A DNA stretch of 16,542 nt from CAZHOV01 sp964534315 (GTDB lineage: Bacteria > Bacteroidota > Bacteroidia > Chitinophagales > Saprospiraceae), in assembly GCA_964534315.1 (NCBI GenBank), contig CAZHOV010000127.1, forward strand, positions 1 to 16,542, in the 5' to 3' direction. The notes below the pieces were generated by a model. The model saw nothing but the letters and a program-made list of their open reading frames with translations, did no database searches and was not told the origin of the DNA. How positions within the stretch are numbered: the stretch's first letter is position 1; each line of letters opens with the position of its first letter. Shown one piece after another: positions 1 through 7,373 of the stretch. The translations under genes were made by a program, and so were the position numbers.

Positions 1-45
1 CAGGGTGCACCTCTACCTTGGAGGGTAGACAGGTCTCACACCCCT

Positions 46-65
46 CCTGTAGTACGTACTACAGG
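46..65. repeat. Perfect 20-bp palindrome
   Basis: CCTGTAGTACGTACTACAGG reads identically on both strands without a spacer. It is followed 16 bp later by a second stem-loop (CCTGCC at 82-87, GGCAGG at 94-99). It could form a cruciform, be a protein-binding dyad or be a terminator-like end of an element. No T-run follows, so an intrinsic terminator is not supported. Confidence 0.8.
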
Positions 66-485
66 ATACGGATCGCGCCTGCCTGCCGGCAAAGGCAGGA
101 ATACGGCGGTTTGGCTCCACTACTATGGCCTCTGCTGACTTCTCCAGTCCGGGAGTAAACCGCCTCCCATCCGCTTCTATTTGCCGCTTATGCGATTCTC
201 CGAAATTCTTCGGAACAGGCTGTGTTCCTCGGTACCGGGTTTTGCAGGCTCGCTTTCCCGGCTATTGGTCGGGACAGGCTCTTACTCCATGCCTCACGGC
301 AAACCAGCTCTGCAAGTCTGCGGGGCAGGCTTTGCGGCTTACTACACGCATACTTACGATAACTTTCATCTCCCAAAAGTACCTTTTAGAGTTGCAAATG
401 GCTCTTTCTTCTTATCTTTAAGCCTGGTGGCTTTGCCGATAGCTCGAATTGGCCATCTGCGATGCCCATTCGAGGCACACACAAA

Positions 486-542
486 CGCTAAAACGTCAAG
501 TGTCGCTAGACGCGCCACCTGTGTTTAGCGAGACCGTTATGC
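486..542 (+). repeat. Two-tier hairpin followed by GTTATGC, attC-like in shape
   Basis: The outer arms CGCTAAA (486-492) and TTTAGCG (524-530) are perfectly complementary. They enclose a second stem, GTGTCGC (500-506) with GCGCCAC (512-518), which has one mismatch and a 5-nt loop. GTTATGC follows at 536-542 and resembles the R' core of integron attC sites (consensus GTTRRRY, one departure). The next gene starts 53 bp later, as in a cassette. A matching upstream R'' core was not found, so the attC reading stays tentative. Confidence 0.3.
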
Positions 543-595
543 GGCAGCTTTAAGGACAATCGACAGTAAAATTAACCACTATAATTTAAGATAAT

Positions 596-1240
596 ATGAC
601 ACTATTCAATTTTTTACTAACAATCCATATTGTACTTGGTGGTACAGGTCTTTTACTTGGAACGTTAGTTATGTTTTTGAAGAAGGGCAACAAGCGACAT
701 AAGTTAATTGGCAATATTTATTTTTACTCAATGCTAGGGACAGGACTTTTTGCTATGGCTTTGTCCTATTTGCGCCCGAGCCAATTCTTGTTTATAACCG
801 CTGTGTTTACTATTTATATGATATTGACAGGGAAAAGGTATTTAAAAAAGAAAAAAATAGGTGACGTGACTCGACTCGATTGGTTATTGACTATTGGAAT
901 GCTTGTATTTGGTATTGCCTTTATAGGACTCGGAACTAATGGAATAATAAAAAGCAATTACTTTGGAATTGTACTTGTTGTATTTGGTGGACTAAGTTTA
1001 TTGTTTGTTTATCAAGATTACCGCAACTTTAAAGGGCAATCAAGTATCAAAAACTTTTGGTTAACGACTCACCTTCAAAGAATGGTAGGAAGTTTTATTG
1101 CGGCTTTTACAGCTTTCATAGTTGTTAATAACACCTTACTTCCAGAGCTATTGGCTTGGTTATTACCAACAGCTATTTTAGTGCCTGTTATCACAATTTG
1201 GAGAAGAAAATATCAAGTTAAAGTTAGTAAAAATTTATAA
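596..1240 (+). CDS. DUF2306-like integral membrane protein
   Basis: The 214-residue product is dominated by hydrophobic helices: an N-terminal segment starting at about residue 4 with a HIVLGG motif, then segments near 40-57, 63-80, 93-113, 121-138, 162-180 and 183-197. Conserved-looking polar features are His11 in the first helix, the basic loop with RHKLIGNIYFYSM (about 34-46) and an HLQRM motif before the sixth helix. This His/Gly/His-Arg-Met pattern is what I know from DUF2306 membrane proteins, whose function is unknown; an inner-membrane location is expected. The ATG at 596 has no Shine-Dalgarno site, which is usual in Bacteroidota. The gene is AT-rich against the GC-rich block upstream and stands alone, followed by gene remnants, which suggests acquisition as a single-gene cassette. 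Confidence 0.7.
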   Translation: MTLFNFLLTIHIVLGGTGLLLGTLVMFLKKGNKRHKLIGNIYFYSMLGTGLFAMALSYLRPSQFLFITAVFTIYMILTGKRYLKKKKIGDVTRLDWLLTIGMLVFGIAFIGLGTNGIIKSNYFGIVLVVFGGLSLLFVYQDYRNFKGQSSIKNFWLTTHLQRMVGSFIAAFTAFIVVNNTLLPELLAWLLPTAILVPVITIWRRKYQVKVSKNL

Positions 1241-1299
1241 ATCCTAAGAAAGCCGCCCACACAACATCGGCCATAAAAAATTGTTGATCAATTACTTAA

Positions 1300-1533
1300 G
1301 CGGAAAGTAAAACAATAAATTATGATCATTGCGGATTTATTGGTTTGGTATTTCAGGAATATAAAACAAAGTTCATTCCCGCTACTGATATTGGTTGGCG
1401 CTTGAAAAAATCTACTTGGAGGAAAGGTTATGCAACGGAAGGAGCAAAAATATGCTCCATAACAAACTTGACGGAACCAGCGCTTGAAGCAACCTGGAAC
1501 GACGCCATAAAAAAATACGATAAGCTTCAATGA
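1300..1533 (+). pseudogene. Remnant of a GNAT (RimJ/RimL-like) N-acetyltransferase
   Basis: The frame is open from 1300 (stop codon at 1297) to the stop ending at 1533, with no ATG in this frame (only a TTG at 1345). The stretch GFIGL (from 1333), then DIGWRL, then W-x-KGYATEGAK, matches the central beta strands and acetyl-CoA-binding turn of Acetyltransf_3 proteins, where xIGWRLxxxxWGKGYATEAA is typical. The N-terminal third is missing. After GAK the sequence no longer resembles the family and ends within about 27 residues, so the C-terminal half is lost or replaced. In the family, the enzyme acetylates amino groups using acetyl-CoA; this copy lacks much of the fold and is almost certainly non-functional. 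Confidence 0.6.
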
Positions 1534-1639
1534 AAGAAAGATTCACCAGTACGATATCATGGAAAGAAAGGAACATCATGAAAGCGAAAAGAACTTCAAT
1601 ATTAGTATAAAGCTTTGAAATGGTGGAGAATGGGAAATA

Positions 1640-2077
1640 ATGAAAAAGTTTTTCCTTTTTTTCGCTCTAATTTCCATGTCTATTTTTATTGCCTGCTCTA
1701 GCCAGAAAATGGAAGATGATCTTGCTCCTGCTGATCAGGAATTGAATACGCTACCCACCGAGGATAATTCCGGCAATCCTGAAGATGATAACACCATAGA
1801 TCCTGGAAAAGCCCTTTTTTCGATTAATAATGAAAATAAGGAATTATATGAAAATGATGCTTTATTGCTAACCAACAATTCCATCAATGCTGTTTCCTAT
1901 CAATGGGATTTTGGCAATGGTGACACCTCAACAGAAGCGCATCCCGATTACCAATATAAGATCCATGGCTACTACACCGTCAAACTGACTGTAACCGATG
2001 CCGATGGCAACACCCATGAAGCAAGCGATGAAATTCTGGTGCTTTGCGTCTTTGGAGGAGGAGACCATGAGCAGTAA
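1640..2077 (+). CDS. PKD-domain lipoprotein
   Basis: This 145-residue protein starts with a lipoprotein signal peptide (positive MKK, hydrophobic core, lipobox FIAC with Cys19) and then an acidic, Pro/Asn-rich linker (about 20-55). Residues about 57-135 form a single PKD domain, shown by SYQWDFGNGDTS (about 83-94) and by YTVKLTVTDADGN near the end of the fold. PKD domains are extracellular Ig-like beta-sandwiches for protein or carbohydrate contacts, so the product is expected to be tethered to the outer membrane without enzymatic activity. The C-terminus ends shortly after the domain with a Gly-rich acidic tail. ATG at 1640 is the only start that keeps the signal peptide. It is an intact gene between two gene remnants. 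Confidence 0.75.
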   Translation: MKKFFLFFALISMSIFIACSSQKMEDDLAPADQELNTLPTEDNSGNPEDDNTIDPGKALFSINNENKELYENDALLLTNNSINAVSYQWDFGNGDTSTEAHPDYQYKIHGYYTVKLTVTDADGNTHEASDEILVLCVFGGGDHEQ

Positions 2078-2089
2078 TAGCAAATAAAG

Positions 2090-2506
2090 ATGACCTACTA
2101 CACCCAAGAATTAAAGCGGATTAAGGAAAGCTGTTTCTCCAACTTATTCAAAGCAAAAACAGGCATGGCGCCTTATGAATGAATTTTTCAGGTCGATCAT
2201 TCCGGAGAGTACAGGAGCCTCTTCTTTAATGGAACAAGAGGTGATTCAGGAATTGTGGAGTGGATATGGAAAAATCATGCGAGTCAGATTAGAGGATGCT
2301 TCTACGTTGATGCCCTTGAGGAAACAGAGCTATTGTGCCTGGAAAAAAACAAGCTTCAAAAACTCTATGAGAAAGTCCCGAAATTTGAGAGATTTGGCAG
2401 AATAATAGCTGAAAATGCATACCTGGGCATAAGACACCGAACAAAAACGCTAACGAATCTTAACGCTGAAGAAAGATACTTAACTACTCATTGTATCAGG
2501 TTTTAA
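2090..2506 (+). pseudogene. Remnant of a Crp/Fnr-family regulator (with a possible AraC-like scrap in front)
   Basis: From 2183 to the stop ending at 2506 one open frame reads as the C-terminal part of a cyclic-nucleotide-binding fold: FYVDALEETELLCLEKNKLQ followed by KLYEKVPKFERFGRIIAE and LNAEERYL. This is the typical Bacteroidota Crp/Fnr pattern. The first half of the sensor domain is short and poorly matching, there is no good ATG (a GTG at 2255 is the only late option), and the frame stops just after the EERYL motif where the helix-turn-helix domain should begin. Just upstream in the same frame, 2090-2182 encodes 30 residues ending in CFSNLFKAKTGMAPYE, which resembles the second HTH of AraC regulators; this part is uncertain. 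Neither piece can be a working regulator. Confidence 0.6.
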
Positions 2507-2534
2507 CCTAAATGCACAAACGAATCCAGAACCT

Positions 2535-3095
2535 TTAAAACCGCTTCCCCACCCCCAATGCAATCGACCAGGTGTGATATGCGCCAAACCGATTATCGTA
2601 AAAGAACGAGGGTGCGATATCCCAATGGTTAGGTAGCTCAAACTCGTACTCCAGGCCTAGCCGGAGAAGGGGAAAATTCTCAGACCGCTCAATCTCTATA
2701 CCCGGACCAACCTGAAAGACCAGCCCTTTCCAGGGTTTAAACAAGGCGTCAAGGGTGAGCACCAACGGAGATTGCCGTTCCAACTCATCTTGTTCCGCAT
2801 TTTCGCGAACGAGTACAAACGTCTCTATTTCCAAATCACTGTGCAACCCTATCCCCCATTCTTTATTAAACCAATACTCCAAATCCAAGCCCCAGGAAGG
2901 AATAAAAAATTCCTCTCCGGAGTGCTCATCCGGTATAAGCGTATGACCAATGAGAACTGCCACCCGGAAGGGAGGTATTCTTTCTTCTACCGAATGAATA
3001 CTCCCGTGCAGATACTCCTCTTCTACATGCTGTGCCTGACTAATTATTGGGAGGTAACCTAAGAAAAATAAAAAAAGGATTGTATACTTGCTCAT
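2535..3095 (-). CDS. Small outer-membrane beta-barrel-like protein
   Basis: From ATG at 3093-3095 the product is 186 residues and starts with a clear signal peptide (MSKYTILFLFFLGYLPIISQAQ, cleavage probably after AQA). A longer in-frame start at 3188 adds 31 residues that would bury the signal peptide and run over a thioesterase remnant, so it is rejected. The mature part has alternating hydrophobic/polar strands (FRVAVLIGHTL, WGLDLEYWF, WGIGLHSDLEIETFVLV, LVFQVGPGIEIE, LLRLGLEYEFEL, WDIAPSFFYD, WSIALGVGKRF) and a terminal Phe, all typical of an 8-stranded outer-membrane barrel. No specific family is recognised. It lies 251 bp downstream of the GH3 gene on the same strand, but separate transcription is likely. 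Confidence 0.7.
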   Translation of the reverse strand: MSKYTILFLFFLGYLPIISQAQHVEEEYLHGSIHSVEERIPPFRVAVLIGHTLIPDEHSGEEFFIPSWGLDLEYWFNKEWGIGLHSDLEIETFVLVRENAEQDELERQSPLVLTLDALFKPWKGLVFQVGPGIEIERSENFPLLRLGLEYEFELPNHWDIAPSFFYDNRFGAYHTWSIALGVGKRF

Positions 3096-3159
3096 CACCA
3101 CGTTTTTGAGCAAATGAAAGAAAGATTTTAGATAATTTTGGTGAACCAAATCACAAAAG

Positions 3160-3330
3160 CAAAGAAAATCAAGCAACAGCTCCATCAAGATTTTCCAGCA
3201 ATTATTTCAACACGATCAGTGCGTCGCCACGGCAGAAACGGTTATTGTTCAGGTTGATAATCATAGCGGGCGCAGCAAACCATTGACCGATGCCGCAAAG
3301 GAAGCCTTAAGTCAGTGGTTGATCGCATAA
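3160..3330 (+). pseudogene. 3' remnant of an acyl-CoA thioesterase (hotdog, 4HBT-like)
   Basis: An open plus-strand frame without a start ends at TAA 3328-3330. It reads SSNSSIKIFQQLFQHDQ, then VATAETVIVQVDNHSGRSK, then PLTDAAKEALSQWL. This is the last beta strand and C-terminal tail typical of 4-hydroxybenzoyl-CoA thioesterase-like enzymes (…LVATAETVLVxVDxxTGRPxPLP…). The N-terminal two thirds, including the hotdog helix and catalytic region, are missing, and the left end overlaps the sequence just upstream of the minus-strand barrel-protein gene. The family hydrolyses acyl-CoA thioesters; this fragment cannot. Confidence 0.6.
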
Positions 3331-3346
3331 AATACCCAAATTACCT

Positions 3347-5509
3347 TTACCACACCACCTTTCCCTCCAGGCGTATATCTCTTGAAGAACTGCCGATCAG
3401 TAAGTTAAATTGACCGGGCTCCGTGACCCAGCTTTGTTTTTGCTCATCATAAAAGCTAAACGCGCGCTCGTCCAATTCCAACTCAATGGTTTTGACGGCT
3501 CCCGGCTCTAAAAATACCTTTTCAAAAGCTTTCAACTCTTTCTCAGGGCGCTTTACGGAGGCTTCCATATCATGTACGTAAAGCTGAACGACTTCAGCCC
3601 CTGCCCGGTCTCCCGTATTCTCAATGGCAATCTTTACCTTGACCTTATTCCCCTTTTTTTCCACTTTCAATTCTTTATATTCGAAAGAGGTATAAGAAAG
3701 GCCATGCCCAAAAGCAAATTCGGGTTCTACCTTATAGGTATCAAAATACCGGTATCCGACAAAAATGCCTTCTTTATGATCGATCAACAGATTTTCATCG
3801 GGATAGCTGGCTAACGAATGGGCGGGGCTATCTTCCAGCTTTTTAGGGAACGTCATTGGTAATTTACCAGAGGGATTCACTTTTCCGAATAGGATATCAG
3901 CCAACACATTTCCGCCATCCATGCCAGGATACCAGGCCTGAACAATCCCTTTAGCATCCGCTACCCAGGCGCGCATATCTACCGGACCGCCCCCCATTAA
4001 CACAATGATCGTATTCGGATTTGCTTTCAGCAATTCCCGGATCAATTCATCCTGCCCAAAAGGGAGTTGCATGCTGGGTTTATCTACCACTTCGGCGTCA
4101 TAGGCATTATCGCCCCATTCGTCCGTATAACCATGTATCCAGCCCCCGATATAAATAGCCGCATCGGCTGAAGATGCTAATTCAACCGCCTCTTGGATCA
4201 TTTCCGGATCAGCTTGGCGTTCACGGGCGATCTCGTATCCGGGAGCAAAGTCGACTTCCACCCCTTCTCCTTCCAAATGGTTTTTTATTCCTTCCAGACC
4301 AGTCACTTCATAAAATGCTTTAACCTGAGAACTCCCTCCCGCTCCGGCGTGCTTCCGGTTGGCATTGGCGCCAATAACTGCAACGCTCTTCAGTTGAGAT
4401 GGATCCAAGGGTAATACGCCATCGTTTTTCAGCAGGGTAATCGCCTCTTCGGCTACTTTGCGGGCAACTTGTTGATGTTCGGGGGTATTGTATTCGCCGG
4501 GTTGACGCTCACCAAATTTATTGATCTTGACCATAAGCTCCAGTATCCTTCGCACTTTACGATCTACAAGAGATACATCCAACAGGCCTTGTTTCTCTAG
4601 CTTAATCAGGGTGTCCCCCAAATGGAACTTGCCGTAATCAATTACCCCCTGAAGCATTTTTAGGTCCGTCCCCATTTCAATATCCAAACTAGCATGTAAA
4701 GCGCCTTTCGTCTCTTTCACGGCTGCCCAGTCACTAATGACCACGCCGTCAAATCCAAGATCATCTCTCAATATCATATCCAACAGATATTGACTATGCG
4801 CACAATAAGTGCCCCGAAATTTGTTGTAGGCAGCCATTATGGTATATACATCCGCCTCCTGAACGGCAGCGGCAAAGGCGGGCAGATATATTTCCCGGAA
4901 GGCCCGGTCACTCATCTCAACATTAACATATTCCCGCTCGTATTCCAAAGTATTGGCAATATAGTGCTTGGCACATGCCGCAACTCCCTGATCCTGCACC
5001 CCCTTTATGTAACCAACCACCATCCGGGCATTTAGATAAGGATCTTCGGTTAGATACTCAAAATTTCGACCGTTGAGTGGTGAGCGGATAATATTAAAAC
5101 CGGGACCAAGAATTACGTCTTTGCCGCGAAAATTGGCTTCGCTCCCCAAAACACTTCCAAATTCATATCCCAACTTTTTATTCCAAGTTGCCGCCAGAGC
5201 GGTACCTACCGGTAGGTACGTACTGCTGTCATAGACACTCTCATCCTTCTCCCAATCTCTGCCGTGTTCATGACGAACGCCGTGAGGACCATCAGACATA
5301 ATTAGCTCGGGGATACCCAGTCGCTCTACCCCACCGCTGGTGAAAGAGGAACTGGCATGGATCATATCGACTTTTTCTTTGAAAGTCATTTTTGCCATTA
5401 AGGAGTCGATATCGATTTCGGCGTTGTTCTGTTCTTCCGGCATATTGTTTTGGCAGCTTAAAATGAACAAAGAAGGTAAAATGAGAAGAAGGTATAAAGT
5501 AGGTTTCAA
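3347..5509 (-). CDS. GH3 family beta-glycosidase, lipoprotein
   Basis: The 720-residue product has a lipoprotein signal (lipobox FILSC, Cys19) and the full GH3 plan. The N-terminal TIM-barrel carries the substrate loop MSDGPHGVRHE (71-81), the KHY motif (181-183) and GFDGVVISDW (252-261), where Asp260 is the expected nucleophile. The alpha/beta sandwich domain (about 355-600) has the E-x-x-D-K-x-S-x-x-LP pattern at 473-483, making Glu473 the best acid/base candidate. A C-terminal fibronectin-III-like domain (about 610-720) closes the protein; no PA14 insert is seen. GH3 enzymes release terminal beta-glucose, beta-xylose or similar sugars; the substrate cannot be read here. It is expected on the outer-membrane surface or in the periplasm. 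The start is TTG (5507-5509): no in-frame ATG precedes the lipobox, and the first ATG is codon 23. Confidence 0.9.
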   Translation of the reverse strand: MKPTLYLLLILPSLFILSCQNNMPEEQNNAEIDIDSLMAKMTFKEKVDMIHASSSFTSGGVERLGIPELIMSDGPHGVRHEHGRDWEKDESVYDSSTYLPVGTALAATWNKKLGYEFGSVLGSEANFRGKDVILGPGFNIIRSPLNGRNFEYLTEDPYLNARMVVGYIKGVQDQGVAACAKHYIANTLEYEREYVNVEMSDRAFREIYLPAFAAAVQEADVYTIMAAYNKFRGTYCAHSQYLLDMILRDDLGFDGVVISDWAAVKETKGALHASLDIEMGTDLKMLQGVIDYGKFHLGDTLIKLEKQGLLDVSLVDRKVRRILELMVKINKFGERQPGEYNTPEHQQVARKVAEEAITLLKNDGVLPLDPSQLKSVAVIGANANRKHAGAGGSSQVKAFYEVTGLEGIKNHLEGEGVEVDFAPGYEIARERQADPEMIQEAVELASSADAAIYIGGWIHGYTDEWGDNAYDAEVVDKPSMQLPFGQDELIRELLKANPNTIIVLMGGGPVDMRAWVADAKGIVQAWYPGMDGGNVLADILFGKVNPSGKLPMTFPKKLEDSPAHSLASYPDENLLIDHKEGIFVGYRYFDTYKVEPEFAFGHGLSYTSFEYKELKVEKKGNKVKVKIAIENTGDRAGAEVVQLYVHDMEASVKRPEKELKAFEKVFLEPGAVKTIELELDERAFSFYDEQKQSWVTEPGQFNLLIGSSSRDIRLEGKVVW

Positions 5510-5561
5510 AGTCAGGTTGTTTTTGTTGTGCTAAAAAATAAAAACGTTTCTATCAAGGTTT

Positions 5562-5577
5562 ATGCTAATCATAGCAT
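5562..5577. repeat. Inverted repeat between divergent GH3 and lipoprotein genes
   Basis: ATGCTA (5562-5567) and TAGCAT (5572-5577) form perfect arms around ATCA. The dyad lies 53 bp upstream of the GH3 start in the 178-bp AT-rich divergent intergenic region (5510-5687) and could be an operator or a 5'-leader hairpin. No clear TAnnTTTG element was found in this region; TAACTTTA at 5606 is only a partial match. Confidence 0.3.
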
Positions 5578-5687
5578 TAAAGATATTATTTATTAAAAAT
5601 ATTTCTAACTTTATTATTTAAGAAGTTAGAATTCCATTATTTATTAATAAACGGAACCAAATACATTACCTTATTAATTTCAATCTT

Positions 5688-6341
5688 ATGAAAACTTTAA
5701 ATTTATTCAGCATTTTAGCCCTTTCAATTGCTATCACCTTGCTTTTCGTTGTCTCTGGTTGCAATAATGATGATGACGATACCACTCCTGACACGCCTGA
5801 AAATCCTGCACAGCAAGTGCTTTATTTTTTTAGAGGGGATATTGATGGAGCTATGGAAGAAATAGAGGTAACTGCACTAAATGAAGCAAGCGTTTATAAT
5901 TCTCATTCTGCCAGCCTTGGGCTTGACACTTGTGTTATTTCTTATGGTAGTTTTTTGGAAGCAGCCTTTGAAGAAGAACCTGCATTTGGTATAGACCTGG
6001 AGAATTTTTACATTGGTGCTTGCAGCTTGGAGTATGATGTTTTTCAAGATCTATTTAATACCCAATCCCTCCCCTTTGCTCAGGATGGCGTTAATTCGAC
6101 AGAAAATTCAGCGATTGTAAGTTGGAGTAATAATGATAAATTTTACAGCTCCGCTTACGGAGAGCAAACCAATAGTACATTTACCATTACAAACCTTACC
6201 TTTGTGGAAAATGCTTTTGGTAAATTCTATGATGTGGAAGGAACCACCAACTGTAAAATGTACAACACAGACAATCCTGCCGAATCGATAACGCTGGAAA
6301 ATGCAGAATTTAAGGTAAGCATCGCGGCATATAATAATTAA
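5688..6341 (+). CDS. Lipoprotein of unknown function
   Basis: The 217-residue product has a long hydrophobic signal ending in the lipobox VSGC (Cys25), followed by NNDDDDTTPD, the acidic run typical of surface-exposed Bacteroidota lipoproteins. The mature part is predicted beta-rich, with VLYFFRGDIDGAMEEIEVTALN near the front and repeated hydrophobic strands (STFTITNLTFVENAFGKF, YDVEGTTNCKMYN, ITLENAEFKVSI) at the end. The shape, with a 'fRgdIdG' opening and a closing 'itLenaeFkv' strand, is common among uncharacterised Bacteroidota lipoproteins, but I cannot assign a family. sua5 starts 24 bp downstream and is probably co-transcribed. Confidence 0.7.
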   Translation: MKTLNLFSILALSIAITLLFVVSGCNNDDDDTTPDTPENPAQQVLYFFRGDIDGAMEEIEVTALNEASVYNSHSASLGLDTCVISYGSFLEAAFEEEPAFGIDLENFYIGACSLEYDVFQDLFNTQSLPFAQDGVNSTENSAIVSWSNNDKFYSSAYGEQTNSTFTITNLTFVENAFGKFYDVEGTTNCKMYNTDNPAESITLENAEFKVSIAAYNN

Positions 6342-6365
6342 TGAAGTACAAGCATTTCTACAATA

Positions 6366-7331
6366 ATGGCCATCATTTCAAAGGATATCGAACAGGCTGT
6401 TCAGTTTTTAAAGAACGATGAAGTGGTAGCCATTCCAACCGAAACGGTCTATGGGTTGGCTGCCAATGCGTTGAGTGAAGCGGCGGTCTCAAAGATCTAC
6501 GAAGTCAAAAACCGGCCACGATCTAACCCGTTGATCATTCATGTGAAAGGAATAGAAGAACTTGAGACTTATACAAAAAATATACCCGAAGTAGCATTCA
6601 CCCTGGTCAAAAACGTCTGGCCCGGGCCACTCACCCTTTTGTTAGAAAAGAAGCGTATCGTGCCGAATGCGACGACAGCAGGTTCTGAAAGGGTAGCTGT
6701 GCGCATGCCTGATCACCCGCTGACCTTGGCACTGCTTCAAGAACTCAATTTTCCACTCGCTGCCCCCAGCGCCAACCCCTTCGGCTATATCAGCCCAACA
6801 AAGGTTGAACACGTAGAAAAGCAAATAGGGAATAAGATTCCGATGATCCTGGATGGCGGGGATTGCAGACGCGGAGTCGAATCCACTATCGTCGGCTTTG
6901 AAAATAATGTTATTATTATCTATCGCTTAGGGTACCTTACAGAAGAAGCTATAAAAGCAGCGATCGGTAACCAATATGAGATAGCCAGAACGACTCAAAC
7001 CAAACCCGTCACTTCTGGCATGCTACCCTATCACTATTCTCCTAATACGCCTCTATTTTTAGTAGATGATCTAGAAAAAGCAATCGTTGATCTTAATCCG
7101 GAGGAGACCGGTATTGTTAGTTTTAACAAGTCATTTCCAGCCTTCAATCATTGCCGTATACTTTCCGAAAAAGGAGACCTTAGGGAAGCCGCTCAACGGT
7201 TGTATGCTTCGTTGATCCATTTAGACGGGCTGAACCTAAAGCAAATCTATTGTGAGCGACTACCAGACGAAGAACTAGGTAAAACGCTCAATGAGCGGTT
7301 AACGAAAGCTTCTAATAAATCAAAACTTTAA
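6366..7331 (+). CDS. sua5: L-threonylcarbamoyladenylate synthase (Sua5/YwlC/TsaC type)
   Basis: This cytoplasmic enzyme makes threonylcarbamoyl-AMP from Thr, bicarbonate and ATP, the first step of t6A37 modification in ANN-decoding tRNAs. The YrdC domain (about 5-200) shows IPTETVYGLAANA (23-35), the KNRPRSNPLIIHV motif (48-60) that binds substrate, WPGPLT (85-90), RVAVRMPDHP (109-118), APSANPFG (133-140) and GGDCRRGVESTI (164-175). The linker SGMLPYHYSPNTPL (217-230) and a C-terminal Sua5 domain follow, so this is the long Sua5 form (321 residues; the short TsaC form is about 190-210). The ATG at 6366 is supported by the conserved N-terminus. It lies 24 bp downstream of a lipoprotein gene and 42 bp upstream of another, suggesting a small operon. 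Confidence 0.93.
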   Translation: MAIISKDIEQAVQFLKNDEVVAIPTETVYGLAANALSEAAVSKIYEVKNRPRSNPLIIHVKGIEELETYTKNIPEVAFTLVKNVWPGPLTLLLEKKRIVPNATTAGSERVAVRMPDHPLTLALLQELNFPLAAPSANPFGYISPTKVEHVEKQIGNKIPMILDGGDCRRGVESTIVGFENNVIIIYRLGYLTEEAIKAAIGNQYEIARTTQTKPVTSGMLPYHYSPNTPLFLVDDLEKAIVDLNPEETGIVSFNKSFPAFNHCRILSEKGDLREAAQRLYASLIHLDGLNLKQIYCERLPDEELGKTLNERLTKASNKSKL

Positions 7332-7373
7332 TAGATAACACTTTACTCCAATTCAATTCCTGATCCCACAAAC

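Larger units (their letters stand above)
1..595. other. GC-rich non-coding block, probable remnant of a mobile or cassette-type element
   Basis: No convincing gene is seen here on either strand; the short open frames have no recognisable composition or motif. The block is clearly richer in G+C than the gene that follows at 596. It contains a perfect 20-bp palindrome (46-65), an overlapping CCTGCC/GGCAGG stem-loop (82-99), four CAGGCT words (216, 245, 275, 326) and a two-tier hairpin (486-530) followed by GTTATGC (536-542). The abrupt composition change near 545-595 and the hairpin next to the junction suggest the relic end of an inserted element or cassette. This is inference: no transposase or integrase is visible in the window, and I cannot name the family. 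Confidence 0.45.

Noticed and set aside
125..528. Open frames of 62-115 codons in the GC-rich block
   Set aside because: They overlap on both strands, lack recognisable motifs or signal peptides, and contain the palindromic and repeated words of the non-coding block.
2175..2405. 76-codon plus-strand frame in the Crp/Fnr region
   Set aside because: The family match (ALEETELL, FERFGRIIAE, EERYL) is in another frame; this one has no similarity.
3096..3188. Longer N-terminus for the barrel protein
   Set aside because: It would place 31 residues before a clear signal peptide and overlaps the thioesterase remnant.
4790..5035. Plus-strand open frames inside the GH3 gene and similar ones inside cry and the PNGase-F-like gene
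   Set aside because: They are antisense shadows of genes with clear domain matches.
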